From positions 1 to 64,000 of the forward strand of contig NZ_AGFU01000036.1 of NCBI RefSeq assembly GCF_000226955.1: DNA of 64,000 bases, written 5' to 3'. Shown in pieces: positions 46,879 through 57,698 of the stretch; the stretch's first letter is position 1, and each line of letters begins with the position of its first letter. The stretch comes from Sphingomonas elodea ATCC 31461. Lineage in GTDB: Bacteria > Pseudomonadota > Alphaproteobacteria > Sphingomonadales > Sphingomonadaceae. The notes under the pieces were generated by a model. It made no database searches. It was given only the letters and a program-made list of their open reading frames with translations, and was not told the origin of the DNA. A program made the translations under genes and the position numbers.

Positions 46879-47994
46879 ATGGCCCATTCCACCCCGGCCT
46901 GGCTCGCCGGGCCGGCCAATGCCGCGCCGCAAGGCTTCGTCCACGCGCCGGATACCACCGCCGGCTATTGGTACCAGCGGCCCGAGAACACGCTGCCGCC
47001 GCCCGATTTCTGGAGTCCCTATGCCCGCAACCGGCCGCTGCCGACGCCGGGGGTGGAAGCGCGCAAGGCGTGGATCGTCGGCAGCGGGATCGCCGGTCTC
47101 GCCGCCGCCTTCTATCTGATCCGCGACGGCCATATGCCGCCCGCCAACATCACCATCCTCGATGCCGCGCATGTCGAGGGCGGCTCGCTCGACGGCGCGG
47201 GCGATGCGGAGCGCGGCTATCTGATCCGCGGCGGCCGCGAGATGAACTGGAACTACGACAATCTGTGGGATCTGTTCCAGGATGTGCCGGCGCTGGAGCT
47301 GCCCGCCGGCTACAGCGTGCTCGACGAATATCGCTGGGTGAACGATCGCGATCCCAATTATTCCAGGGCGCGGCTGATGCACCGGCAGGGCGCGATCAAG
47401 GACTTCAGCACCTTCGGCCTGTCGCGCAAGGACCAGTGGGAGATCGTCCGGCTGCTGCTCAAGCGCAAGGACGAGGTGGGCGACACCACGATCGCGCAAT
47501 ATTTCAACAAGGGCTTCTTCGAGACGAACTTCTGGGCGCTGTTCCGCACCATGTTCGCCTTTCAGGAATGGCACAGCCTGCTCGAGATGAAGCTGTACCT
47601 GCACCGCTTCCTCGATTCGGTGGACGGCTTTGCCGACATGTCGGTCGTCCTGTTCCCCAAATACGACCAGTTCGACACCTTCGTCCGCCCCCTCACCAGG
47701 ATGCTGCGCGAGCAGGGCGTGCGTTTCCAGTTCGACACCCGTGCCTATGATCTCGATTTCGCCCTGGCGGGCGAACAGCGCACCGTCACCGGCATCCGGG
47801 CGATGGTCGGCGGCGAAGCGACGGTGCTGCCGGTGGCGGCCGAGGACCTCGTCTTCGTGCTGCCGGGCTCGATGACCGAGGGCACCGCCTATGGCGACAT
47901 GGACCAGGCGCCGGTGCTGGCGCGCGGCGGCCAGTGGGTGGGCGAAGCTGCGGACACCGTGCGCGGCTGGATGGCCGGGCTGAAGGAGCGCTGA
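46879..47994 (+). CDS. Shortened oleate hydratase (myosin-cross-reactive antigen family)
   Basis: 371 residues from ATG 46879, which has GAGGAGG eight bases upstream. It has the FAD-binding GxGxxG motif AWIVGSGIAGLAAAFYLI, HVEGGSLDGAGD, YLIRGGREMNWNYDNLWDL, TNFWALFRTMFAFQEWHSLL and the VLPGSMTEGTAYGD region. Family enzymes hydrate oleate to 10-hydroxystearate and usually exceed 550 residues. Here the chain leaves the family pattern after APVLARGG, ends in an unrelated tail (DTVRGWMAGLKER) and stops just before the groEL terminator. The missing C-terminal part suggests a deletion; activity is doubtful. Confidence 0.85.
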   Translation: MAHSTPAWLAGPANAAPQGFVHAPDTTAGYWYQRPENTLPPPDFWSPYARNRPLPTPGVEARKAWIVGSGIAGLAAAFYLIRDGHMPPANITILDAAHVEGGSLDGAGDAERGYLIRGGREMNWNYDNLWDLFQDVPALELPAGYSVLDEYRWVNDRDPNYSRARLMHRQGAIKDFSTFGLSRKDQWEIVRLLLKRKDEVGDTTIAQYFNKGFFETNFWALFRTMFAFQEWHSLLEMKLYLHRFLDSVDGFADMSVVLFPKYDQFDTFVRPLTRMLREQGVRFQFDTRAYDLDFALAGEQRTVTGIRAMVGGEATVLPVAAEDLVFVLPGSMTEGTAYGDMDQAPVLARGGQWVGEAADTVRGWMAGLKER

Positions 47995-48020
47995 GGCCTC
48001 GATCCCGCACCAACAAAAAA

Positions 48021-48046
48021 GGGCCGGCGGATCGCTCCGCCGGCCC
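48021..48046. terminator. Bidirectional terminator between oleate hydratase and groEL
   Basis: An 11-base perfect stem, GGGCCGGCGGA (48021-48031), pairs with TCCGCCGGCCC (48036-48046) around TCGC. AAAAAA on the left and CTCTTTT on the right allow termination in both directions. Confidence 0.9.
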
Positions 48047-48069
48047 CTCTTTTCGCGTCGGGCGCGGAC

Positions 48070-49716
<1,647 letters not shown>

Positions 49717-49759
49717 TCAATCTGCGGAAGTTTAGGAAGTTTAGGGTAAAACGACGTGC

Positions 49760-50047
49760 TCAGCCGACGATGCCGAGGATGTCGCTTTCCTTCATGATCA
49801 GCAGGTCTTCGCCGTTCACCTTCACTTCGGTGCCGGACCACTTGCCGAACAGGATGCGATCCCCCGACTTCACGTCGAGCGGGGTTACCTTGCCATCTTC
49901 GGCCTTGGTGCCGGTGCCGACGGCGACGACTTCGCCTTCCTGCGGCTTTTCCTTGGCGGTGTCGGGGATGATGATCCCGCCGGCGGTCTTTTCCTCGGCT
50001 TCGACGCGGCGGACGAGCACGCGGTCGTGCAACGGACGGAAGTTCAT
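49760..50047 (-). CDS. groES: Co-chaperonin GroES (Hsp10)
   Basis: 95-residue lid of the GroEL chamber: [20 protein letters not shown], the mobile loop [23 protein letters not shown] and the C-terminal [13 protein letters not shown]. The start at 50047 is fixed by the family; the frame extends further upstream but covers the promoter. The gene lies directly behind the CIRCE operator. Confidence 0.97.
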   Translation of the reverse strand: MNFRPLHDRVLVRRVEAEEKTAGGIIIPDTAKEKPQEGEVVAVGTGTKAEDGKVTPLDVKSGDRILFGKWSGTEVKVNGEDLLIMKESDILGIVG

Positions 50048-50079
50048 TGCCTGATCCTCTTTCAGGTGGATTTCGGTGT

Positions 50080-50106
50080 TTAGCACTCGGTCCCCCGGAG
50101 TGCTAA
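50080..50106 (-). promoter_or_regulatory. CIRCE operator (HrcA binding site) of groESL
   Basis: TTAGCACTC - 9 bases - GAGTGCTAA is a perfect match to the CIRCE inverted repeat, the site bound by the HrcA repressor. It begins 33 bases upstream of the groES start and lies where transcription should begin. Heat induction through HrcA is inferred from this well-known arrangement; hrcA itself is not in the window. Confidence 0.97.
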
Positions 50107-50113
50107 CAGTCGA

Positions 50114-50142
50114 CATATGTGAAGCGCCGGGGGCAGCGTCAA
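50114..50142 (-). promoter_or_regulatory. Probable groESL promoter
   Basis: On the minus strand, TTGACG (complement of 50137-50142) and CATATG (50114-50119) are separated by 17 bases, close to a housekeeping -35/-10 pair. The predicted start falls at the upstream edge of CIRCE, so HrcA would block initiation. Confidence 0.65.
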
Positions 50143-50252
50143 CGGGTGCGACCGGAACTTTTTTCGGCGTGTTGGGCCGATAAGACGGGTCGTTGCCTCC
50201 TCCCCGCGCATCCGGTAGCACCGGATGCTGAATACGCTTTGAGGAGCCGCCG

Positions 50253-52154
50253 GTGAAGCTGGTCCGTACTGCCTGGAAGATACTCGTCGGAATCAAGGAC
50301 CTGCTCGTCCTGATCCTGCTGCTCCTGTTCTTCTCCGTCCTGTTCGCGGCGCTTTCCCACCGGCCGACTCCGGCGACGATTCGCGACGGCGCGCTGGTCG
50401 TGGCGCTGAACGGCACGCTGGTCGATCAGCCGAGCGAGGCCGATCCGCTGTCGGGACTCAGCGGCGCCCGCGCCGCCCGCGAAGTGAGCGCCCGCGACGT
50501 GATCCGCGCACTCGATGCGGCAAAGGGCGACGCGCGGGTGAAGGCGGTGGTGCTCGATCTCGACAGCTTCATGGGCGGCTATCCCGCGACGGTGAGCGAG
50601 GTGGCCGCCGCCGTCGGCCGCGTCCGCGCCGCCGGCAAGCCGGTGCTCGCCTATGCCACCGCCTATACCGACAGCGGCTACCAGATCGCGGCCAATGCCA
50701 GCGAGATCTGGGTGCATCCGATGGGCGGATCGATCTTCATGGGGCCGGGCGGCCGCCAGCTCTATTACAAGGGCCTGGTCGACAAGCTCGGCGTCAACGT
50801 CCATGTCTACAAGGTCGGCAAGTTCAAGTCGGCGGTCGAGCCCTATATCCGCGCCGACATGTCGCCCGAGGCGCGCGAGGCCAGCACCGCGCTCTACAGC
50901 GGCCTGCTCGACCAGTGGCGCGAGGGCATCCAGAAGGCGCGGCCCAAGGCGCGCATCGCCGAATTCCTGATGAAGCCGGACGTGGCGATCACCGCCGCCA
51001 GGGGCGACATCGCCGCCGCCAACCGTGCCTATGGCCTGGTCGACCAGCTCGGCGACCGGATCGCCTTCGGCGCGCACGTCGCCCGGATGGTCGGCACGCC
51101 GAGCGGCGCGCGGGCGGGCAATTTCAACACGATCAAGCTGGCAGACTGGCTGCAGGCGCACCCGCTTCCGACCAGCGGCGATCCGATCGGCGTGATCACC
51201 ATCGCCGGCGATATCGTCGACGGCAAGGGCGGCGCGGGCAGCGCGGGCGGCGATACCGTGGCCAAGCTGGTGCTCGACGGGCTGAAGGACGGCAAGCTCA
51301 AGGCGCTGGTCGTCCGCGTCGACTCCCCCGGCGGCTCGGCGATGGCGTCGGAGCAGATGCGCCAGGCGATCCTGCAGGCCAAGGCGCAGAAGCTGCCGAT
51401 CGTCGTCTCGATGGGCGGCCTGGCGGCCAGCGGCGGCTATTGGGTGTCGACCGCGGGTGACGTGATCTTCGCCGAACCCAACACGATCACCGGATCGATC
51501 GGCATCTTCGGCATCATCCCGACCTTCGAGAACAGCCTCGCCAAGATCGGCGTGACGACCGACGGCGTGCAGAGCACGCCGCTCACCGGCCAGCCGAGCA
51601 TCTATGGCGGCACCAACGCCACCGTCGATACGATCCTGCAATCGGCGATCGAGGCAGGCTATGGCCGCTTCGTCGGGCTAGTCGCCGCGTCGCGCAAGCT
51701 GACGCCGCAGCGGGTGGACGAGATCGCCCAGGGCCGGGTGTGGATCGGCGGCGTCGCGCGCCAGATCGGCCTGGTCGATCGCTTCGGCGGGCTGGACGAC
51801 GCGATCGCCGAAGCGGCGAAGCGCGCGGGGCTCGATCCCGCCAAGGTACGCCCGGTCTATCTCGCCAAGAAGCCCAACGCCACCGCGGCGGCGATCGCCG
51901 CGGCGCTCTCCTCGTTCGGCGACGACGAGGAGGACGACGGCAACTGGGCAACCACCGCCGCCGGCAAGGACAGCTATGCCCGCATCGCCGACGAGCGTCG
52001 GGTGCTGCTGGCCCAGGCGCTGGGCGATGCCAGGCGGCTGACGCAGGCCGGATCGGTGCAGGCACGCTGCCTCGAATGCATGGCGCTGGGCGTCCCCGGC
52101 GCACGCGATGCCGACCTCGCCCTGCTCCAGCTGGTGATGGGAGCCGCAAAATGA
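50253..52154 (+). CDS. sppA: Signal peptide peptidase SppA, 67K type
   Basis: A 633-residue inner-membrane protease with two S49 halves. There is a single N-terminal TM helix ([18 protein letters not shown]), then the first half with the catalytic-Lys motif [20 protein letters not shown] (~190) and the second half with the nucleophile Ser358 in [15 protein letters not shown] and [14 protein letters not shown]. It digests signal peptides left in the membrane. GTG start with GAGGAG seven bases upstream. The stop overlaps the next gene as ATGA. Confidence 0.95.
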   Translation: MKLVRTAWKILVGIKDLLVLILLLLFFSVLFAALSHRPTPATIRDGALVVALNGTLVDQPSEADPLSGLSGARAAREVSARDVIRALDAAKGDARVKAVVLDLDSFMGGYPATVSEVAAAVGRVRAAGKPVLAYATAYTDSGYQIAANASEIWVHPMGGSIFMGPGGRQLYYKGLVDKLGVNVHVYKVGKFKSAVEPYIRADMSPEAREASTALYSGLLDQWREGIQKARPKARIAEFLMKPDVAITAARGDIAAANRAYGLVDQLGDRIAFGAHVARMVGTPSGARAGNFNTIKLADWLQAHPLPTSGDPIGVITIAGDIVDGKGGAGSAGGDTVAKLVLDGLKDGKLKALVVRVDSPGGSAMASEQMRQAILQAKAQKLPIVVSMGGLAASGGYWVSTAGDVIFAEPNTITGSIGIFGIIPTFENSLAKIGVTTDGVQSTPLTGQPSIYGGTNATVDTILQSAIEAGYGRFVGLVAASRKLTPQRVDEIAQGRVWIGGVARQIGLVDRFGGLDDAIAEAAKRAGLDPAKVRPVYLAKKPNATAAAIAAALSSFGDDEEDDGNWATTAAGKDSYARIADERRVLLAQALGDARRLTQAGSVQARCLECMALGVPGARDADLALLQLVMGAAK

Positions 52155-52714
52155 TCGGTATTCGTGCCGCCACCCCCCAGGATGCCGCGGCGATCGCCGC
52201 CATCTATGCGCCCAATGTGCTCACCGGCACCGCCTCGTTCGAGATCGAGCCACCCGATGCGGCCGCGATGGCCGCGCGGATGGGGGCGAGCGAGGGCTAT
52301 TATCCCTGGCTGGTCGCCACCAATGGCGACGGCGCCGATGGCGGCGTGATCGGCTATGCCTATGCCAGCAAGTTCCGCGATCGCCCGGCCTATCGCTATG
52401 TCGTCGAAAGCTCGATCTACATGGCCGATACCGCGCAGCGGCGCGGCGCCGGCCGGCTGCTCTACGAGGCGCTGGTCGATACGCTGCGCGCGCAGGGCTT
52501 CGTCCATGCCTTCGGGATGATCACGCTGCCCAACGACAATTCGATCGCGCTGCACGAAGCGGTGGGGTTCCGCCGCACCGGCGTCTTCCGCGAGGCAGGC
52601 TACAAGCACGGCCAGTGGATCGACGTCGGCATCTGGCAGTGCGAACTGAACGAGCCGGCGCGTCCGCCGATCGATCCGCGCCCGTTCCGCGACATCGGCG
52701 TGGTGCGCGCCTGA
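52151..52714 (+). CDS. GNAT N-acetyltransferase, phosphinothricin acetyltransferase-like
   Basis: 187 residues. It has the N-terminal IRAATPQDAAAIAAIYAPNV, SFEIEPPDAAAMAARM, GYAYASKFRDRPAYRYVVES, the acetyl-CoA loop AQRRGAGRLLYEALVD and GMITLPNDNSIALHEAVGFR, then the C-terminal YKHGQWIDVGIWQ, a pattern of the Pat/Bar/YncA group. Relatives acetylate phosphinothricin, methionine sulfoximine or related amino acids, so the natural substrate is uncertain. Coupled to sppA by ATGA. Confidence 0.9.
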   Translation: MIGIRAATPQDAAAIAAIYAPNVLTGTASFEIEPPDAAAMAARMGASEGYYPWLVATNGDGADGGVIGYAYASKFRDRPAYRYVVESSIYMADTAQRRGAGRLLYEALVDTLRAQGFVHAFGMITLPNDNSIALHEAVGFRRTGVFREAGYKHGQWIDVGIWQCELNEPARPPIDPRPFRDIGVVRA

Positions 52715-53124
52715 GCCAGCGCGAGGAAGGGCCGACCTCGCCGTTCCAGGTCGGCTTCGAGGTGCACGTCGACCGGTCGCAGCGGCTGGTGACGGTCACG
52801 CTATCCGGCGTGCCGTCGCCGGAAGATGTCGGCTGGATCGCCGAAGAGGTGCGCGCGGCGATCCTCGTGCTGGGTCCGGATGCGGGCCGGCATCGTACCT
52901 TGTACGACGTGCGCGGCGTGCACGTGCTGCCCCAGGCCACGGCCGACTTCGTGCTGAAGAACTTCGCCGATACGGAAATGTCGGTCTGGGCGCGACGGCT
53001 CGCCTTTGTCGCCTCGACCATGCTGACACGGATGCAGATCCGCCGGATCGTGGAGGTACGGCCCGGCGCGATGCTGTTCGAGACGGTAGAGGAGGCGCGC
53101 GCCTGGTTGCTGGGCGCGCCGTGA
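52711..53124 (+). CDS. Hypothetical STAS/SpoIIAA-like protein
   Basis: About 137 residues, not firmly recognised. The pattern of strand (RLVTVTLSGVPSPED), helix, strand (HRTLYDVRGVHVLP), helix, strand (RLAFVASTMLTRMQIRRI) and a last helix (FETVEEARAWLLG) resembles SpoIIAA-like/STAS folds. The start is uncertain: CTG at 52711 would overlap the GNAT stop as CTGA and keep the conserved part, while ATG at 52615 would overlap GNAT by 100 bases with a low-quality Arg-rich extension. It is likely the last gene of the sppA operon. Confidence 0.7.
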   Translation: MSQREEGPTSPFQVGFEVHVDRSQRLVTVTLSGVPSPEDVGWIAEEVRAAILVLGPDAGRHRTLYDVRGVHVLPQATADFVLKNFADTEMSVWARRLAFVASTMLTRMQIRRIVEVRPGAMLFETVEEARAWLLGAP

Positions 53125-53139
53125 CGATCGCCAGGAAAC

Positions 53140-53158
53140 GGGCGGCGCGGGGCCGCCC
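53140..53158. terminator. Possible terminator between convergent STAS-like gene and fabI
   Basis: GGGCGGC (53140-53146) pairs with GCCGCCC (53152-53158) across a short G/C loop, in the 42-base gap between two convergent genes. No T run follows, so it is weaker than the other hairpins. Confidence 0.45.
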
Positions 53159-53166
53159 CTTCCCGG

Positions 53167-53970
53167 TCAGGCCAGCGCGATGTCCGGCGCGTCCTCGGCC
53201 TTCATGCCGATCACATTGTAGCCGGCATCGACATGGTGCGTCTCGCCGGTAACCCCCGAGGCGAGGTCCGACAGCAGATAGAGCCCGGCGCCGCCGACAT
53301 CCTCGATCGTTACGTTGCGGCGGAGCGGCGAGTTCAGCTGGTTCCACTTCAGGATATAGTTGAAGTCGCCGATGCCGCGCGCCGCCAGCGTCTGGATCGG
53401 GCCGGCCGAGATGGCGTTGACGCGGATATTCTCCGGGCCGAGGTCCATCGCGAGATACTTGACCGAGGTTTCCAGCGCAGACTTCGCCACGCCCATCACG
53501 TTATAGTGCGGCACCACCTTCTCGGCGCCGTAATAGCTGAGCGTCAGCAGGCTGCCGCCGTTCGGCATCATCTTCTGCGCACGCTGGGCCACCGCGGTGA
53601 AGCTGTACACCGAGATGTTCATCGTCATCAGGAAGTTTTCGAGCGTGGTGTCGTAATAATGGCCCCGCAGCTGGCTCTTGTCCGAAAAGCCGATCGCGTG
53701 AACGACGAAGTCGATCGTCGGCCAGCGCGCCGCTAGCGTCTCGAACGTGGTGTCGAGCGCCGCCATGTCGGATACGTCGCAATCGATGAGGAAGTCCGAG
53801 CCGACCTGCTCGGCCAGCGGCTTCACCCGCTTGAGCAGGGCATCGCCCTGATAGGAAAATGCCATCTCCGCGCCCTGGGCGTGCAGCGCCTTGGCGATGC
53901 CCCAGGCCAGCGACTTGTCGTTGGCGAGGCCCATGATGAGCCCACGCTTCCCTTGCATCAATCCGGTCAC
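53167..53970 (-). CDS. fabI: Enoyl-[acyl-carrier-protein] reductase (NADH), FabI
   Basis: This 267-residue short-chain dehydrogenase catalyses the last step of each fatty-acid elongation round. N-terminal GKRGLIMGLANDKSLAWGIA (cofactor site), FVVHAIGFSDKSQLRG, the active-site Tyr-x6-Lys in HYNVMGVAKSALE, and SAGPIQTLAARGIGDF. The GTG at 53970 gives [10 protein letters not shown] and overlaps the yihY stop as GTGA; an internal ATG at 53958 would be shorter. Last gene of an overlapping dnaJ-like, yihY and fabI operon. Confidence 0.95.
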   Translation of the reverse strand: MTGLMQGKRGLIMGLANDKSLAWGIAKALHAQGAEMAFSYQGDALLKRVKPLAEQVGSDFLIDCDVSDMAALDTTFETLAARWPTIDFVVHAIGFSDKSQLRGHYYDTTLENFLMTMNISVYSFTAVAQRAQKMMPNGGSLLTLSYYGAEKVVPHYNVMGVAKSALETSVKYLAMDLGPENIRVNAISAGPIQTLAARGIGDFNYILKWNQLNSPLRRNVTIEDVGGAGLYLLSDLASGVTGETHHVDAGYNVIGMKAEDAPDIALA

Positions 53971-54983
53971 GTCTTCTGAATCTCCTGTCCTTGCTCCCCC
54001 TCTAGACCGGGATCGGGCACTTCCGCCAGAGCGGCGTTGAGTTCCGCCCCTACGACAAGGCCAAGGCCCACCAGGAAAAAGAAGATCAGCGACACCATCA
54101 CGCCCGCCAGGCTGCCATAGGTGGCGCCGTAGCCGCCCATGGCGGAGAGCACCCAGGGCAGCACGCCGGTGACGGTGAGCCACCAGGTCGTGGTGCACAG
54201 CGCGCCCGGCCATTTGGGATAGCGGCGCGAGCGATAGCGCGAGGGCGTGAGCGCGAAGAACAATACATACAGCGCGCCGAACAGCGCGAAGGCCGGCACC
54301 GCCTTGCCGGCCGAGGCGAAGCGCTGCGCCTCCGTCGCCCAGGGCAGGATGCGGTAGAGGAACTGCTCCACACCGGTCAGGATCACCTGGAAGGCGAAGG
54401 CGAGCATCACCATCAGCACCGCTGCGACGATCATCCCGATCGCGCCCAGCCGGTAGCGCCAGAACGGCTTGTCCAGGGAAACGCCGTACGCCTGGCGGAC
54501 GATGCCGCGGATCGTCTCGATGAAGCCGGCGGTGGTCCACAGGCCCACCAGCGCGCCGAACCAGAGCAGGCCACCGGTGCTGCGGGTCTGCAGCACCTCG
54601 ATCACCGGATCGCGCAGCAGCTTGGCGACGTCGGGCGGCACGGTCTGGAGGAACGCCTCCAGCGCGTGCACGCCGGTGCCGGTGCGGCCCACCAGGCTGG
54701 CAAGGGCGGTGGCGACGATGAAGAAGGGGAACAGCGTTACCAGCGAGAGATAGGCGAGGTTGCCGGCATAGGTGAACCCCTCGTTGAACGTGCCGATCGC
54801 GACGCGCTTGGCGATCTCGAGCATCCGCTCGGTAACGCCCAGCTCCGCCAGCCGACGCGGCACCTTGCCGCCGACCCCCAGCCGGCGCCCTTCGGGCGAT
54901 TGGGGCGAGATCGAGGCGCGCGTCGGTTCGTCCACGGGCGTCAGACGCCCATGCGCCCCCGGGGGTTCCCGCCGTTCTTCCAT
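53967..54983 (-). CDS. YihY/BrkB-family inner-membrane protein
   Basis: 338 residues with six or so TM helices: [87 protein letters not shown] and [40 protein letters not shown] is the YihY signature. Function is not settled. The ATG at 54983 overlaps the dnaJ-like gene by 43 bases; a GTG at 54935 just after that stop is an alternative. The stop overlaps fabI. Confidence 0.9.
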   Translation of the reverse strand: MEERREPPGAHGRLTPVDEPTRASISPQSPEGRRLGVGGKVPRRLAELGVTERMLEIAKRVAIGTFNEGFTYAGNLAYLSLVTLFPFFIVATALASLVGRTGTGVHALEAFLQTVPPDVAKLLRDPVIEVLQTRSTGGLLWFGALVGLWTTAGFIETIRGIVRQAYGVSLDKPFWRYRLGAIGMIVAAVLMVMLAFAFQVILTGVEQFLYRILPWATEAQRFASAGKAVPAFALFGALYVLFFALTPSRYRSRRYPKWPGALCTTTWWLTVTGVLPWVLSAMGGYGATYGSLAGVMVSLIFFFLVGLGLVVGAELNAALAEVPDPGLEGEQGQEIQKT

Positions 54984-55894
54984 CCCTGCGCGAATTCGAT
55001 AAGGGCGTCGTCGTTGACGGGCAGCTCCACCATCAGCGTGACGAACAGATCGCCGCGCCCGCCGCCTTTCTTGTGAAATCCCCGCGCCTTGAGCCGCAGC
55101 ACCTTGCCGGAGCTGGAGCCCTTGGGCACGGTGAGCATCACCGGCCCATCGGGCGTCGGCACGCGCACCTGCGCGCCCAGCACCGCCTCGGCCAGCGTCA
55201 CCGGCAGGTCGAGCCGGATGTCGTCGCCGTCGCGGGTGTAGAACCGATGCGGCTGGATCTCGAGGGTGACGATCGCGTCGCCGGCGCCGCCCGGCCCTTC
55301 CTCGCCCTTGCCGGCCAGGCGCATCTGCGTGCCATCCTCCAGGCCCGCGGGGAGCTTGAGATCGATGGTCTTGCCGTCGCGCAGGGTGATGCGCTGAGGC
55401 GCCAGCTTGGCCGCATCCTCGAACGAGACGGCAAGCCGATAGGCGGTGTTGGCGCCCTTGGGCTGGGCGCGACGCCCGAACCCGCCAAAGCCGCCGAACC
55501 CGCCGCTGAAGCCGCCACCGCCGCCGCGCTTGCCGCCGCCGAACAATCCCTCGAACAGGTCGCCGATATCGGCATCGTTGCCGCTGAAATCAAAGTGCCC
55601 GCCGCCCGGCTGGAACCCGCCGCCGCCACCGCCGCTTCCGAAGCCGAACGGGGCGATCGGATTGCCGTCGCCGTCGATCTCGCCGCGGTCGAAGCGGGCG
55701 CGCTTGTCCTTGTCGGTCAGCAGGTCATAGGCTTGGGTGACCTGGCTGAACTTCTCGGACGCCTTCGGATTGTCCTTGTTGCGATCGGGGTGCAACTCCT
55801 TGGCGAGCTTGCGATAGGCCTTCTTGATCTCGTCCTCGCTCGCGCTGCGCGCCACCCCGAGCGTTACGTATGGATCTGCCACCAAATTCCCCAA
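54941..55894 (-). CDS. DnaJ-class co-chaperone (CbpA-like, no zinc fingers)
   Basis: 317 residues: a J domain (~7-70) with [18 protein letters not shown], where HPD stimulates DnaK, then a Gly/Phe-rich linker (~85-145, [15 protein letters not shown]), then the two C-terminal peptide-binding domains ([35 protein letters not shown]). The zinc-finger cysteines of true DnaJ are absent, as in CbpA/DjlA-type class II proteins. It heads the operon with yihY and fabI. Confidence 0.93.
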   Translation of the reverse strand: MGNLVADPYVTLGVARSASEDEIKKAYRKLAKELHPDRNKDNPKASEKFSQVTQAYDLLTDKDKRARFDRGEIDGDGNPIAPFGFGSGGGGGGFQPGGGHFDFSGNDADIGDLFEGLFGGGKRGGGGGFSGGFGGFGGFGRRAQPKGANTAYRLAVSFEDAAKLAPQRITLRDGKTIDLKLPAGLEDGTQMRLAGKGEEGPGGAGDAIVTLEIQPHRFYTRDGDDIRLDLPVTLAEAVLGAQVRVPTPDGPVMLTVPKGSSSGKVLRLKARGFHKKGGGRGDLFVTLMVELPVNDDALIEFAQGWKNGGNPRGRMGV

Positions 55895-55996
55895 TGCGTC
55901 GAATGTCGATCAGGCGCCCTTACAGGACGCTGGTTAATGCCGAAACATCGGCGTGCGCAGTGGATCGTGCAAGGGGTCGGGCCACACACGCGAAGA

Positions 55997-56030
55997 CGCC
56001 CGGCCGCCAGGGGATGGGAGCGGCCGGGCG
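55997..56030 (-). terminator. Hairpin after the Thr/Pro-rich secreted protein gene
   Basis: CGCCCGGCCGC (55997-56007) pairs with GCGGCCGGGCG (56020-56030). On the minus strand it lies about 20 bases past the stop of the small secreted protein and is followed by TCTTCG. A likely, T-poor terminator; it also separates that gene from the dnaJ-like promoter. Confidence 0.6.
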
Positions 56031-56050
56031 AATTCTACGGCGTCAGCAGC

Positions 56051-56380
56051 TTAGCGCGGACGCTTGTGCTTCGGCTTGTCGCCGGATTCTTCGGTCGTCG
56101 TCGTGGTCGGCTCGGTCGGCGACGTGGTCGTGCTCGGCGAGGACGAGTCCGGCGTGGTCATCGTGCCGGAGCCGGTGGTGCCGCCCGGTGTCGTCGTGGT
56201 CGACGGATTCATCGACGGATCCGCAGGCGACGTCGTCTGGCCCGGGGTGGTCGAGCCCGGCATCGTACTCTGGTCCGTCGTCGATCCGCCCGGCGTCGTC
56301 TGACCCGGAGTCGTCTGCTGGGCGAAGGCGGCCGGCGCAGCGATCAGCGTGGCGGCGGCGAGAATGGTCTTGATATACAT
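56051..56380 (-). CDS. Small secreted Thr/Pro/Ser-rich low-complexity protein
   Basis: 109 residues. A clear signal peptide (TILAAATLIAAPAAFAQ) leads into about 75 residues made almost only of Thr, Pro, Ser and Gly with TTPG-like repeats, then an acidic patch (EESGD) and a basic tail (KPKHKRPR). No enzyme motif. It is likely an extended envelope or extracellular protein. The signal peptide and a tidy stop make it a better gene than the antisense frame on the other strand. It stands alone, with its own terminator. Confidence 0.75.
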   Translation of the reverse strand: MYIKTILAAATLIAAPAAFAQQTTPGQTTPGGSTTDQSTMPGSTTPGQTTSPADPSMNPSTTTTPGGTTGSGTMTTPDSSSPSTTTSPTEPTTTTTEESGDKPKHKRPR

Positions 56381-56504
56381 TACACGGCATCCTTCTGTTG
56401 TTCATGCCAACGGAAGAATAACCACCCTGCGCCGCAGAAGTCTCACCGACCGATTTCGATTAAACGATTAAAAGGAACGACTCCGGGTCGAGTCGAGCGC
56501 AAGA

Positions 56505-57575
56505 TCAGCCGACCTGTGCCCGATGCAGCAATTTCTGATCAGCAAGCACCAGCGCGACCATTGCTTCAACGACAGGCACCCCGCGAATACCCACGCAGGG
56601 GTCATGGCGTCCCTTGGTGCGGATCTCGCTTGCCTCACCGTCACGGGTGACCGTCTCGACCGGGATCAGGATCGAGCTGGTCGGCTTGAACGCCACCCGC
56701 ATCCGCACCGGCTGGCCCGTCGCGATGCCGCCCGCGATGCCCCCGGCATGGTTGGCGAGGAAATCGACGCCGCCGTCGCCGCGCGGGCGCATCGCATCGG
56801 CATTCTCTTCGCCGCGCAGGGTAGCTGCCGCGAAACCGTCCCCGATCTCGAAGCCCTTGACCGCGTTGATCGACATGCAGGCCGCAGCCAGTTCGCTGTC
56901 AAGCTTGGCGTAGAGCGGCGCCCCCCAGCCGGCGGGGACGCCGGTCGCCTCGCAGGCGACCACGGCACCGAGCGAGGAACCATCCTTCCGCGCGGCGTCG
57001 ACCAGCGCTTCCCAGCGCTGGGCGGCATCCGCGTCGGGGCAGAAGAAGGGGTTGTTGCCGATCTCGGCCGCGTTGAACTTCGTATAGTCGATTGCGTCGC
57101 CGCCGATCGCCTCCACCCAGGCGGTAATCGTCACTTCCGGGATCACCGCCCGCGCGACCGCACCGGCGGCTACCCGCGCCGCCGTTTCGCGCGCCGAGGA
57201 ACGGCCGCCGCCGCGATAGTCGCGAAAGCCGTATTTCTGGTCATAGGCGTAATCGGCATGGCCGGGGCGATAGGCCTTGGCGACCTCCGAATAGTCCTTG
57301 GAGCGCTGGTCGACATTGTCGATGTGCAGCGCGATCGGCGTGCCCGTGGTGCGGCCCTCGAACACGCCCGAGAGGATGCGGACCTGGTCCGGCTCCTGCC
57401 GCTGGGTGGTGAAGCGCGACTGGCCGGGACGGCGGCGATCGAGGAAGGGCTGGATGTCGCCTTCGCTCAAGCTCAGCCCCGGCGGGCAGCCGTCGACCAC
57501 GGCGCCGAGCGCGGGGCCATGGCTTTCGCCCCAGGTGGTGAAGCGGAATACGCGACCGAAGCTGTTGAACGACAT
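56505..57575 (-). CDS. aroC: Chorismate synthase
   Basis: This 356-residue FMN-dependent enzyme performs the last step of the shikimate pathway (EPSP to chorismate). The signatures are all present: [78 protein letters not shown], and the late [20 protein letters not shown] and [15 protein letters not shown]. The ATG at 57575 gives the normal length. Confidence 0.97.
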   Translation of the reverse strand: MSFNSFGRVFRFTTWGESHGPALGAVVDGCPPGLSLSEGDIQPFLDRRRPGQSRFTTQRQEPDQVRILSGVFEGRTTGTPIALHIDNVDQRSKDYSEVAKAYRPGHADYAYDQKYGFRDYRGGGRSSARETAARVAAGAVARAVIPEVTITAWVEAIGGDAIDYTKFNAAEIGNNPFFCPDADAAQRWEALVDAARKDGSSLGAVVACEATGVPAGWGAPLYAKLDSELAAACMSINAVKGFEIGDGFAAATLRGEENADAMRPRGDGGVDFLANHAGGIAGGIATGQPVRMRVAFKPTSSILIPVETVTRDGEASEIRTKGRHDPCVGIRGVPVVEAMVALVLADQKLLHRAQVG

Positions 57576-57698
57576 CGGCGCACGCCTCCTGCCCAGATGA
57601 AAACCGCGGGCCGTTTCGCAGGTGTCGCGCGCGGCTGCAACCCGTTCGGCGGAGGCGGGGCCAGCGACGCGGACTTTTGAAGCTGCGGTATGGGCGCG

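Noticed and set aside
42978-47750. Open frame of 1590 codons across the helicase, M20 and oleate hydratase genes
   Set aside because: It spans three well-supported genes on both strands and shows only biased composition; not a giant protein.
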